Below, in pieces: positions 22,666-30,175 of a DNA stretch of 30,175 bases (position 1 is its first letter; every line of letters starts with the position of its first letter). The stretch is taken from positions 1 through 30,175 of the forward strand of contig JBMNVE010000023.1 of the NCBI GenBank assembly GCA_050946655.1. The letters run 5' to 3'. The notes below the pieces were generated by a model. The model saw only the letters and a program-made list of their open reading frames with translations. It was not told where the DNA came from and ran no database searches. A program made the position numbers and the translations under genes. The stretch is from JAXGRD01 sp050946655 (GTDB lineage Bacteria; Bacillota; Clostridia; Peptostreptococcales; Anaerovoracaceae).

Positions 22666-23613
22666 TCACACTTCTTTCAGTCGCCTATACGCATGCCGGA
22701 TCCGCTCAAACAGTGCCGGGTCCAAGGGAATGTTTTCCACTTCATCGCCTTCCTGTGTTCTCCGGTTCATCACGCCCAAGAAGGCACCGCCAAAGTACAG
22801 GGAGCTGTAGTGGCGATGGCCTCTTAGCAGTTCCAAAACGGAGATGGCGCCGGATGAAAAGGCCGGTGCGATGAACGGTTTGAACCCCAATGCTCTCACC
22901 TTCAAATTGGCTTCAACGGTTTTCTTGGTCAGCTCCATAGAGATGTCATGATCGTAGGAGAGTACACTGTTGGCAACCACAAGATCTTCCCCATGAGGGC
23001 CATAAACCCTGCCTTCCTTAGCATACAAACCACTTTCATCATAAAATGCCGCCCTGGCATTCATCACCCCCAGGCCGAAGCCATGGACCTGACCGGGACT
23101 GAGCCCGCAATCCACGGCGGCCTTGCACAATTGGTCCACCGGATCGGATACTACGAAGAAATCACCTGTAAACCCCTTTTCCACCGCCTCTTTGGCATAA
23201 GTCTCAACAAGGGACCGATTGGCATCCAGCTGTGCCATGCGAACATCCTTCACCACCTTGTCCAGAGGAGGAACTCCTCGGGAGGCACAGAACAGAAAAA
23301 CATCACAATCAAATAGATCTTTTGCTATCCCCACAGGAGGGAAAGTGGCGTAGTCTTCCGGCATAGTAATCTGATTGATTTCATGGATGTAGCGGTCCAT
23401 CACCTCTCCACTGATATCCCTTATACCGATGGCGGAGCATATGTCTCCTCCCATGACCCGAAGTCCGATGAGGAGCATGCTCCCCACATCCCCCAGGGCG
23501 AGAATGTTGATTCTGTACTTCGACTTCGCTTTCCTATCCACAGGAATTAGAAAACTATCGTCCCGCAGCACGATCTGCCTATTGTCTTCCCATAATTCAC
23601 TGATGTATCTCAT
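22666..23613 (-). CDS. Divergent lactate/malate dehydrogenase-like protein
   Basis: This 315-residue protein has an N-terminal NAD-binding fold starting INILALGDVGSMLLIGLRVM (35-54). VFLFCASRGVPP (105-116) corresponds to the substrate-loop region of lactate/malate dehydrogenases, and FVVSDPVDQL (153-162) to their VVTNPVD block. VYGPHGEDLVVANS places His206 like the catalytic histidine of the GEHGDS motif. The first 33 residues are an extra lead. It is divergent enough that its substrate cannot be named. An ATGA overlap ties it to the giant gene upstream, so the two are probably translated together. Confidence 0.7.
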   Translation of the reverse strand: MRYISELWEDNRQIVLRDDSFLIPVDRKAKSKYRINILALGDVGSMLLIGLRVMGGDICSAIGIRDISGEVMDRYIHEINQITMPEDYATFPPVGIAKDLFDCDVFLFCASRGVPPLDKVVKDVRMAQLDANRSLVETYAKEAVEKGFTGDFFVVSDPVDQLCKAAVDCGLSPGQVHGFGLGVMNARAAFYDESGLYAKEGRVYGPHGEDLVVANSVLSYDHDISMELTKKTVEANLKVRALGFKPFIAPAFSSGAISVLELLRGHRHYSSLYFGGAFLGVMNRRTQEGDEVENIPLDPALFERIRHAYRRLKEV

Positions 23614-26600
23614 AATCCCAATCCTTTCAACCTGGTCAACCGCTCAATGTCACTTTCAATATATGAAGATGCGGAAATGCTTCTATCGTAATTGAGGCTC
23701 TGCCCGATATCGGGAAGCCTGGGGAAGAGGATCGCTTCGCTGAGCCGGTCCAGGGTCAGCTTTCTCTGGAAGATGTTTTGGTATTCCTCTTCGATGACCC
23801 GGAAGATATCCCTTACATTCTCCAGGCAGACCTTGGAAAATCGGAATAAAGCATCTTCATCGGTATTCCACAGGAATCTGGGCTTAACATAGGGCATGAT
23901 CAAGTTGATGGCCGTAAAGGCGTCATGAACAGCTCCCGTGTCCCTGGTTACCCCATCTCCTCCCATAAAGGGATATAGACTGGACTCCACAAACCAGGCT
24001 CGCAGATTGGGGACAAAATACACGCTGTCCACTTCTCTTTCCTGGACGGTCATCAAATCCTTGCCCCTCCCGGACAAAAGCCCGACAATGAGCCTCTCCA
24101 CCTCTATCCCGTTCTCTTTTAGCACAGGATCTAGACTCTTCATCCGGTATCCCTTGTGAAGAAGATCATCCACCAGGATCACCGGTCGATCAAAGGATCG
24201 GATCGTCCTGATTTGATCCGGGATGGAAGCATAAAAGGGATATTCCTTGATGGAAAAGGTGGTCAAGTCCGGGGAAAAGCTCTTTTCCGTGTGGAGCGTC
24301 TTGGTGACCGTATTGGGGAAGACCGTTGTCTTCATGATCCTGCCGAAGGGCACACACATGTTGGGCCCCAGTTTTCTCCTCTTTAACGGTACACTGGACA
24401 CGTGATTGGCCGCAGCTACCTTTTTGATCAACTTGCCGTACATGATCCCGGAATTAAAGGACAAAATCAGACTGCCCGGGTAGAGCCCGGTCAGAGCCTT
24501 CTGAAGCCTTTTATGGGCCACGGAAATGATCTGATCAACTCTGGCATTGTGGTCAAAGGGATCCTTGAGGACCGTGTCCATATTCTGGAATACCACCACC
24601 GGATTCCGCATATCCACCGTATATATACCCATGTTCCTGCCATCAAGTACCACCTCTTTGAAGCCCTGCAGATCCAGGATCTCAAGTGTAGTACTGTTCA
24701 ACTCATCCTTGTCGTCAGGATGATAAATGGCATAAGTAAAGTCATCCTTAAGGGCTTCCGAAAGGGTTTCGGTAAGGATCATCTGCCTTGTATCCCCGGG
24801 GAATCGCCTGTCTTCACCCTTGAATGACTTGATCACAAGAATTTTTCCCAAGGCATGCTGACGGATGTAGGCGGATACATTTTGATCTTGAAACTCATCG
24901 TATAAGTTGGCCGTTACCACCTGGATAACACCGGTGGTGGCAAGGCATTTATTTCCCTGTGTTCCATCTCGCAAGGTCAGGACTTTTCGCCCATCCTCCT
25001 TTTGGGATGAAAATCTCAAGGATGTTTCCGAAAAGACAGATTTATACTGGGGAGCACGCATGTACAGGCTCAAATCATAAATATAGTTCTGTACGATGGG
25101 ATCGATAAGGCTGGAAATGTCTCTGCTATCATCGATGTTCTCCCGGATCTGGGTGGAACTGATGTCCTCCAGATGAGTGGGAAGGGTAAGTTCCTTCACC
25201 TTCCCCGTCAACAGCTTCTTTCTCTCCTCCAGCAATCGGTCATCCCCTTCCCCGCTGCTTACCCGTTTAAAGATGATGTGGTTCAGGCTGTGTATGGAGT
25301 TCTTTGTGGGTGGCTGCAGATAAGAAGATGCATTGGAAACCACATCGCTTCCCACTACGATGTAGGTTTCCCTGCCGGAAAGAAGGCCGCGAAGCTTTTT
25401 CAGATCCTTTGAGCTTGCTATGTTGATGGGCTCGTTGTCCGGGAAGATATAGACCCCGTATTCATCGGCAACGGACATGGTCACGATCTTTCTCCTGATT
25501 TTTCGCGGCTGAGTCCGCTTGGACCAGGAAAATTCATCCAGGGCCAAATACACTTCATATCCCATATCTCTGATGGTTCTTACGATGGCTTTATGGCTGA
25601 GGGAAAACGGGTCAAAAGTCCCCGGGAAGAAAGCAACCTTTTTATTATCGGCCAGGCTGATCTTCTCCATGTAGAAATTGTAATCTGAAATGAACCGGTA
25701 AATGTGGTTCAAGGCGGCAGCATTGTTGAAGAAGGATAACTGGGACTCCTTCTCTCCTTCCACCAAGGTAAGCATCTTCTTGAAGACCACCTTGAACATA
25801 TGGAATTTTTCGTTCAGGTCCAATTTCTGCGTCCCAAAAATATACTGGCCCATGACCATAAAGGCTTCCTGGTTGACGACTTTATGATAGTTGGCCATTC
25901 CCCTTAGGATCATGCCCAAAATCTTTTGTTTTCTTTCCTCATAGACTTCCTTAGTCTCGTCAAATGCTCCCTCGTAAGAGGAGTAGTTCTTCAGGATCTC
26001 TCCCAGGGTATTTAAGGTGACAGACGCAACCCTATCGTTTCTGCTCTCCAGAAGGACGCCCAGATCTCTGATGGCCTCGTTTAATTCATTGGGATGAAGT
26101 TTCAGAACCAGCATACCCAAATACTCAGGGATATACTTGGAAAACTGATATTCTCCGATTTCCAGCCCCTTGGTCAGTTCCACCACGATCTCATTCCTCT
26201 GATCCAAGTTCAACAACTCAAATATCTCGATCAGACCTGCCCCCGCCCGGTGACGCACCGTCACTCTCTCGCTGACCTTCAGCAGGTTTGAAAGGTGGCT
26301 GCCGATGTAGAACACTTCCTTTGTCGCCCCCTGCTTCAGCTCATCCAGAAGCAGTTCTATATTTACGGCTTTGATGACCCAAGGGGTACCCACTTTCAGG
26401 TTTTCTCTGAATATATCCGAAGTGGCTTCTCCTTTTTCATAAAGCATCTTTCGGCAAGCACAGGTGACCTCGTCTTCTATCTGCAAAGCGGTCCTGATGG
26501 AGTATTTCAGGTAGATGACACCGGCCCCCTCTTCTTTTCCGATAGGCGTCTGAAGCATGGACAAGATCAATTCTATATTTGCTTTTGACAGTTCCAACCC

Positions 26601-28418
26601 CTCTTTTTCCGTGACCAAATGCTTGATCCAGCGGAGCACGGCCACCCTCACTTCAAGATCCTCCCATTGAAAGGCTGAATCTGCAAAATCCAAGATTCGA
26701 TCGATGCAGTCATAGGTGTACATAGGTAGCGGGATGTTCAATACCGTGTTGAGGGCAATGAACATAGCCTCGCGATCACCCAGGGTGGATGGGAGCATGG
26801 AAACCATATCCCTTAAATACTTCTCTCCGTCCTTCTCTCTGGCATGATTCAACAAGCTTTCCAAAGTGATCTTGAGGGTATAGCCGATCCAACGCCTTTG
26901 CTGCTCCGTGGTTTGCAGCTCAGGCTTCAATACGTTTTCTAAATGCATCCTCCAAATCTTCCCGCTCTCCTTGTTGAGGAAATCATCGTAAACCCCTTCG
27001 GGCAGTTCCTTTCGATAGATTTCATCATAGCTGGCAATGATCTTGCCCAATAGAGCAGCAGCTTGCCTTCGGATATCTCCCTCTCGATGAGCAAGGAGGT
27101 CGAAGAGAAAGTTGATAGCCAGCTGTTTTTGTTTCTGGGTCATGTAGGTGAAGTACTCTTGGAGTGTGTTGATATATGCTCGAATGTTCTTCCATAGTTT
27201 TTCGCTTCGGGCATCTTCCAAAATCGTCCCGAAGGAAACTTCGCTGTTGAAACTGTTCATCACCTTGATGTTGTGTTCGATAGCCAGATATTTGAGCCTT
27301 TCTACTGCCTCGTCGCTGCGGAGCAGAGATGCGTCCTTGTGCTTCACTCTTTTCATCTGTGTCCTGTCAATGTCGGTGGAAACTCCAAGGTGCTCCATGT
27401 ACTTTTCAAAATCATGAAGTTTTTGGTAGACTCTGGTGTATCTGGCCTTCTTGGCATCATCCACATTATCCAGTTTTCCTAAGATCACTTCAAAGGCATC
27501 ATCAAGGGTATAGAAGTTGATGATTTCTTCGCCACTTTCTGACCTCGTGCTCTTGACACGAAAGTCTGCATAGATCAGCACCAGGGATTCCACGGAAAGG
27601 TTCTCCAGTTCCAAGTCCCATGTGGAATGGTTGCTGGCAATATGGGCGATCAGTGGCATCCCTCTCTCTGTCATGCATTGGCTGGTATAGTAATAGTGAA
27701 GATAGGGGATCCTTCCGCTCTCCTTTTCTTTTACACCGTATTTTCCGATATCATGTGAAGCCGCCGCGCCGGAGGTCAAGGCCAAGTCGATGGGCACTTG
27801 TGCTTTCTCCAGCTGTCTTGCTACATGCATGGCCACAAAGTGGACGCCGCATATGTGCCCCCATGTATTGTAAGGGGTGATTTCCGCAGACAGCTTCATA
27901 AAAGCAAAGATGTAGTTTTCTTTGATGCCGTCCAGCAGTTTTTCATACTCTCCTCCTGCAGCATAACGATCCAGGCCTTCTCTGGGCAAAAGATCCATGT
28001 CCCGAGCCGGAGAAAATGGACGCTTTTTCTTTTCAAATTCCAACATGATCGTCAGGATCTCATTGAAAAAAAGTCGCCCCTTTCGGTACTGTTCATCGTT
28101 GGGTTCCTCCCCATTGGGAAAGAGAGAGTAGAGGGTGTACTTAAAACTGTATTCCAGCCATCCTTCGGCAGGCCGGGGACATATGCTATCCAGAGATTCC
28201 GCAGCCAAGTCCAGGACCCAGCGGCAATCGATGTTGTCTGCCACGACCGCCATCTCTGCCTTTTCTCTCCATCGGAAGCGTGAAAGTATGTTCATCATGG
28301 TCCTTTTAGACATCCCCAACTTTTTTAGAAAGTCTCTGTCTGTCAACCTGTCTTCCAGCGACCTGTATAATTCTCTTGTCTTTTTCTTTGTCAAGCCTTC
28401 CACCCCCTGTAATTCCAT
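23610..28418 (-). CDS. Giant HD / helical-repeat / NadD-like / PRTase fusion protein
   Basis: This 1602-residue single frame has several recognisable parts. An HD phosphohydrolase-like domain spans about 180-345, with His188, His222-Asp223, His264 and Asp285. A long helical region at about 400-910 resembles HEAT repeats. A nucleotidyltransferase domain at about 926-1120 has FFPGTFDPFSLSHK and ISSTQIR (1086-1092), both hallmarks of NadD-type NMN adenylyltransferases. A possible GNAT-like segment lies at about 1160-1265. The C-terminus has a type I phosphoribosyltransferase signature, VILVDDLLHKGYR (1413-1425). There is no signal peptide. HD and NadD activities are often encoded side by side in Firmicutes (yqeK-nadD). 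The start is uncertain: no ribosome binding site is well spaced for 28418. Function unknown; a nucleotide or NAD-related role is inferred. Confidence 0.75.
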   Translation of the reverse strand: MELQGVEGLTKKKTRELYRSLEDRLTDRDFLKKLGMSKRTMMNILSRFRWREKAEMAVVADNIDCRWVLDLAAESLDSICPRPAEGWLEYSFKYTLYSLFPNGEEPNDEQYRKGRLFFNEILTIMLEFEKKKRPFSPARDMDLLPREGLDRYAAGGEYEKLLDGIKENYIFAFMKLSAEITPYNTWGHICGVHFVAMHVARQLEKAQVPIDLALTSGAAASHDIGKYGVKEKESGRIPYLHYYYTSQCMTERGMPLIAHIASNHSTWDLELENLSVESLVLIYADFRVKSTRSESGEEIINFYTLDDAFEVILGKLDNVDDAKKARYTRVYQKLHDFEKYMEHLGVSTDIDRTQMKRVKHKDASLLRSDEAVERLKYLAIEHNIKVMNSFNSEVSFGTILEDARSEKLWKNIRAYINTLQEYFTYMTQKQKQLAINFLFDLLAHREGDIRRQAAALLGKIIASYDEIYRKELPEGVYDDFLNKESGKIWRMHLENVLKPELQTTEQQRRWIGYTLKITLESLLNHAREKDGEKYLRDMVSMLPSTLGDREAMFIALNTVLNIPLPMYTYDCIDRILDFADSAFQWEDLEVRVAVLRWIKHLVTEKEGLELSKANIELILSMLQTPIGKEEGAGVIYLKYSIRTALQIEDEVTCACRKMLYEKGEATSDIFRENLKVGTPWVIKAVNIELLLDELKQGATKEVFYIGSHLSNLLKVSERVTVRHRAGAGLIEIFELLNLDQRNEIVVELTKGLEIGEYQFSKYIPEYLGMLVLKLHPNELNEAIRDLGVLLESRNDRVASVTLNTLGEILKNYSSYEGAFDETKEVYEERKQKILGMILRGMANYHKVVNQEAFMVMGQYIFGTQKLDLNEKFHMFKVVFKKMLTLVEGEKESQLSFFNNAAALNHIYRFISDYNFYMEKISLADNKKVAFFPGTFDPFSLSHKAIVRTIRDMGYEVYLALDEFSWSKRTQPRKIRRKIVTMSVADEYGVYIFPDNEPINIASSKDLKKLRGLLSGRETYIVVGSDVVSNASSYLQPPTKNSIHSLNHIIFKRVSSGEGDDRLLEERKKLLTGKVKELTLPTHLEDISSTQIRENIDDSRDISSLIDPIVQNYIYDLSLYMRAPQYKSVFSETSLRFSSQKEDGRKVLTLRDGTQGNKCLATTGVIQVVTANLYDEFQDQNVSAYIRQHALGKILVIKSFKGEDRRFPGDTRQMILTETLSEALKDDFTYAIYHPDDKDELNSTTLEILDLQGFKEVVLDGRNMGIYTVDMRNPVVVFQNMDTVLKDPFDHNARVDQIISVAHKRLQKALTGLYPGSLILSFNSGIMYGKLIKKVAAANHVSSVPLKRRKLGPNMCVPFGRIMKTTVFPNTVTKTLHTEKSFSPDLTTFSIKEYPFYASIPDQIRTIRSFDRPVILVDDLLHKGYRMKSLDPVLKENGIEVERLIVGLLSGRGKDLMTVQEREVDSVYFVPNLRAWFVESSLYPFMGGDGVTRDTGAVHDAFTAINLIMPYVKPRFLWNTDEDALFRFSKVCLENVRDIFRVIEEEYQNIFQRKLTLDRLSEAILFPRLPDIGQSLNYDRSISASSYIESDIERLTRLKGLGL

Positions 28419-28429
28419 TGACTTGCCAT
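28391..28429 (-). CDS. Possible 12-codon leader ORF overlapping the giant gene start
   Basis: GGAGGA at 28438-28443 is eight bases before an ATG at 28429 in another frame. This opens MASQWNYRGWKA and stops at a TGA overlapping an in-frame TTG (residue 9) of the giant ORF. It could couple translation to the large gene, or be chance. Confidence 0.25.
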   Translation of the reverse strand: MASQWNYRGWKA

Positions 28430-28474
28430 TATATCATTCCTCCGGACCCTCTGCCGGCCTGTTCTCCTCACGTA

Positions 28475-28480
28475 ATTATA
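28475..28480 (-). promoter_or_regulatory. Candidate -10 box for the giant gene
   Basis: TATAAT on the minus strand, 56 bases before the 28418 start. The region 17 bases further upstream has no good -35 hexamer, so the promoter is weak or needs an activator. Confidence 0.3.
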
Positions 28481-28498
28481 AATCGGCTTTCTGGCTAG

Positions 28499-28567
28499 TA
28501 TTCTATCATAATCCCTTTCTGCTGCATAGGTGGTCAGATACAATAGAAAATAGGGATTATCAGAATA
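28499..28567. promoter_or_regulatory. Long dyad between the giant gene and gdhA
   Basis: The left arm TATTCT-AT-CATAATCCCT (28499-28516) is complementary to AGGGATTAT-C-AGAATA (28552-28567), giving two perfect stretches of 6 and 9 bp with a small bulge and a 35-base spacer. It lies between the two divergent promoters and has no U-tract on either side, so it may be a regulator site or a cruciform. Confidence 0.5.
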
Positions 28568-28588
28568 TTATAACTTCCCGCGTGACGG

Positions 28589-28617
28589 TTGCATTTTCAA
28601 TCGATTTTTGATATATT
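28589..28617 (+). promoter_or_regulatory. Promoter of gdhA
   Basis: TTGCAT (28589-28594), a 17-bp spacer and TATATT (28612-28617) lie 57 bases before the gdhA ATG. A near-palindrome around ACTAGT follows, at the expected transcription start. Confidence 0.7.
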
Positions 28618-28674
28618 TTTAACTAGTAAAAAACTATCCATATTGCCAATATTTTTTGAAAAGGAGAACAAGAA

Positions 28675-30021
28675 ATGTCGAACTATGTTCAAAACTGTAT
28701 CGAAATGTGCAAGAAAAACAACCCGGGTGAAACTGAGTTCCATCAGGCCGTTGAAGAAGTATTGACTTCTCTCGCTCCCGTGTTCGAACAGCATCCCGAA
28801 TACGAAGCTGCCGGTATTCTGGAGAGATTGGTAGAGCCCGAGAGAGGGATCACCTTTAGAATTTGCTGGACAGACGATGCAGGTAAGGTCCATGTAAACA
28901 AGGGCTATCGTTATCAGTTTAACAGTGCTATCGGACCTTACAAAGGCGGGATCCGTTTTGCTCCCAGCGTTAACCCCGGAATCATCAAATTCCTCGGTTT
29001 CGAGCAGATTTTCAAAAACAGTTTGACCGGGCTTCCCATCGGTGGAGGCAAGGGCGGTTCGGACTTTGATCCTAACGGCAAGAGCGACGCGGAAATCATG
29101 AGATTCTGTCAGGCGTTTGTTACTGAGTTGTACAGACACATCGGTCCTGAAACAGACATTCCCGCAGGTGACCTGGGCGTAAGCGCAAAGGAAATCGGCT
29201 ACATGTACGGCCAGTACAAGAGAATCGTCAACAGATTTGAAGGCGTTCTTACCGGTAAAGGTCTCACATGGGGCGGACTCTACGGCAGAACAGAAGCTAC
29301 CGGATTCGGTATCGTTTACTATGCCAACGCTATGTTGGAAGCATGCGGCGAAAAGCTTGCAGGAAAGACTGTAGCAATCTCCGGATTCGGAAACGTTTCC
29401 TGGGGTACCGCCAGAAAGCTCAATGAGCTGGGCGCTAAGCTGATCACCATCTCCGGTCCCGACGGATATATCCTGGACGAAGCAGGGATCTCCGGTGAAA
29501 AGGTTGACTACCTTCTGGAGCTGAGAGGAAGCGGCAAAAACATCTGTGCTCCTTATGCTGACAAGTTCCCCGGATCCAAGTTTATCCCCGGGCAGAAGCC
29601 ATGGGTTGTTAAGGCTGACCTCTACATCCCCTGTGCAACACAGAACGAGATCCTCATCGATGATGCTAAGACTCTCGTTGCAAACGGTACTAAGTTTGTC
29701 TGCGAAGGATCCAACATGGCATCCTCCAACGAAGCAATAGCTTACCTGCAGGAAAACGGCGTCACAGTCGGACCTTCCAAGGCAGCAAACGCCGGTGGCG
29801 TAGCTTGCTCCTGTATCGAAATGGGACAGAACAGCGGCAAGACCGTATTTGCAGCTGACGATGTGCATAAGCAGCTGAAGACCATCATGGTAGGTATCCA
29901 CGATGCTTGTGCTCACGCTTCCAGACAGTACTACAACGGTGAATATGACCTGGTTAAGGGTGCCAACATCGCAGGCTTCCTGAAGGTAGCAGAAGCTATG
30001 ATGGCTCAGGGTATTGTATAA
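28675..30021 (+). CDS. gdhA: Glutamate dehydrogenase
   Basis: The enzyme interconverts glutamate with 2-oxoglutarate and ammonia. The 448-residue length is that of the hexameric GdhA group. IGPYKGGIRF (87-94, substrate lysine 90), LPIGGGKGGSDFDP (120-133, catalytic Lys126) and PAGDLGV (163-169, Asp166) form the active site. GFGNVSWG (237-244) is the coenzyme loop. Whether it uses NAD or NADP is not decided from motifs. AAGGAG lies eight bases before the ATG. It is the only complete plus-strand gene, diverges from the giant gene and ends at a strong terminator. Its smooth codon use suggests high expression, as expected for an amino-acid-fermenting anaerobe. Confidence 0.97.
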   Translation: MSNYVQNCIEMCKKNNPGETEFHQAVEEVLTSLAPVFEQHPEYEAAGILERLVEPERGITFRICWTDDAGKVHVNKGYRYQFNSAIGPYKGGIRFAPSVNPGIIKFLGFEQIFKNSLTGLPIGGGKGGSDFDPNGKSDAEIMRFCQAFVTELYRHIGPETDIPAGDLGVSAKEIGYMYGQYKRIVNRFEGVLTGKGLTWGGLYGRTEATGFGIVYYANAMLEACGEKLAGKTVAISGFGNVSWGTARKLNELGAKLITISGPDGYILDEAGISGEKVDYLLELRGSGKNICAPYADKFPGSKFIPGQKPWVVKADLYIPCATQNEILIDDAKTLVANGTKFVCEGSNMASSNEAIAYLQENGVTVGPSKAANAGGVACSCIEMGQNSGKTVFAADDVHKQLKTIMVGIHDACAHASRQYYNGEYDLVKGANIAGFLKVAEAMMAQGIV

Positions 30022-30025
30022 ACCC

Positions 30026-30101
30026 AAAATCCACAAAAATATAGATAAATTTTGGCTCTATGTCAAATGTTGGGGTGGGGCCTAAAATCCACAAAAATAT
30101 A
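30026..30101 (+). repeat. 18-bp direct repeat after gdhA
   Basis: AAAATCCACAAAAATATA occurs at 30026-30043 and again at 30084-30101, 58 bases apart, between the gdhA stop and its terminator. The purpose is unknown. Confidence 0.7.
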
Positions 30102-30114
30102 ACAAGTATTTTTT

Positions 30115-30146
30115 CTAACGAGCAGGCTGACTGCTCGTTAGTTTTT
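30115..30146 (+). terminator. Rho-independent terminator of gdhA
   Basis: CTAACGAGCAG pairs perfectly with CTGCTCGTTAG around a 5-base loop, and TTTTT follows. It lies 94 bases past the gdhA stop and nearly matches the recA terminator at 222-248. Confidence 0.92.
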
Positions 30147-30175
30147 CGATCCAACATGAGCATGTAGGAGTAATT

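Noticed and set aside
28428..28433. TATAAT just before the giant gene's ATG as its promoter
   Set aside because: It overlaps the mini-ORF start codon and lies about 10 bases before the ATG. No -35 box is present, and it would give almost no leader.
28597..30036. A 479-codon open frame antisense to gdhA
   Set aside because: It mirrors gdhA over its full length, has no ribosome binding site and no recognisable domain. It arises from the strong codon bias of gdhA.

Overview
The window looks like chromosomal DNA of a low-to-mid-GC Gram-positive anaerobe, most likely a Clostridia-class Firmicute. The signs are strong GGAGG-type ribosome binding sites, TTGACA/TATAAT promoters, a GAAC-N4-GTTC (Bacillus-type) SOS box at recA, a two-subunit transketolase, and an FtsEX / M23 hydrolase / CtpA set with no outer-membrane functions. 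A family or genus cannot be fixed from sequence reading alone. Nearly all genes lie on the minus strand in short-gap or overlapping operons. Only the left-edge transposase tail and gdhA at the right edge read on the plus strand.

Layout, left to right. Positions 1-122 hold the tail of an IS3-family element, followed by two hairpins that close the recA transcript. recA (359-1414) has its own SOS-controlled promoter. From 9041 down to 1510 runs a tightly packed housekeeping operon: Sfp-type phosphopantetheinyl transferase, EamA transporter, MBL-fold protein, RecX, TcdA, Smr-like protein, CoaB-like ligase, RmuC, metallophosphoesterase and DeoB. Two tandem universal stress proteins (9126-10075) and a YerC/TrpR-like regulator (10243-10530) follow. 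Next is a cell-envelope and division operon read from 16255 down to 10614: ftsE, ftsX, an EnvC-like M23 hydrolase, recJ and ctpA. Upstream of it is an unusual MinD/ParA-like protein that lacks the P-loop lysine. An operon of mgtE, nnrD and split transketolase spans 21140-17173, and a flavodoxin-type protein with a cysteine cluster lies at 21173-22255.

The most unusual part is 22268-28674. A 1602-residue protein appears to combine an HD phosphohydrolase domain, a long helical-repeat region, a NadD-like nucleotidyltransferase, a possible GNAT-like segment and a C-terminal phosphoribosyltransferase. Its stop overlaps the start of a divergent lactate/malate-dehydrogenase-like protein. Directly after that gene lies a 74-bp tandem repeat in which each full unit carries a 17-codon mini-ORF. 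The array is bounded by a perfect 12-bp inverted repeat. On the far side of a 256-bp divergent intergenic region with a long dyad lies gdhA, a glutamate dehydrogenase.

How the parts relate: DNA repair is heavily represented (recA, recX, rmuC, recJ). FtsEX and the M23 hydrolase form a known cell-wall cleavage module. Several genes handle nucleotide, CoA or NAD(P)-related cofactors: deoB, the coaB-like gene, the pptase, nnrD, the HD/NadD/PRT fusion and the LDH-like protein. The two edges of the window carry nearly identical intrinsic terminators, which suggests a dispersed terminator family in this genome.
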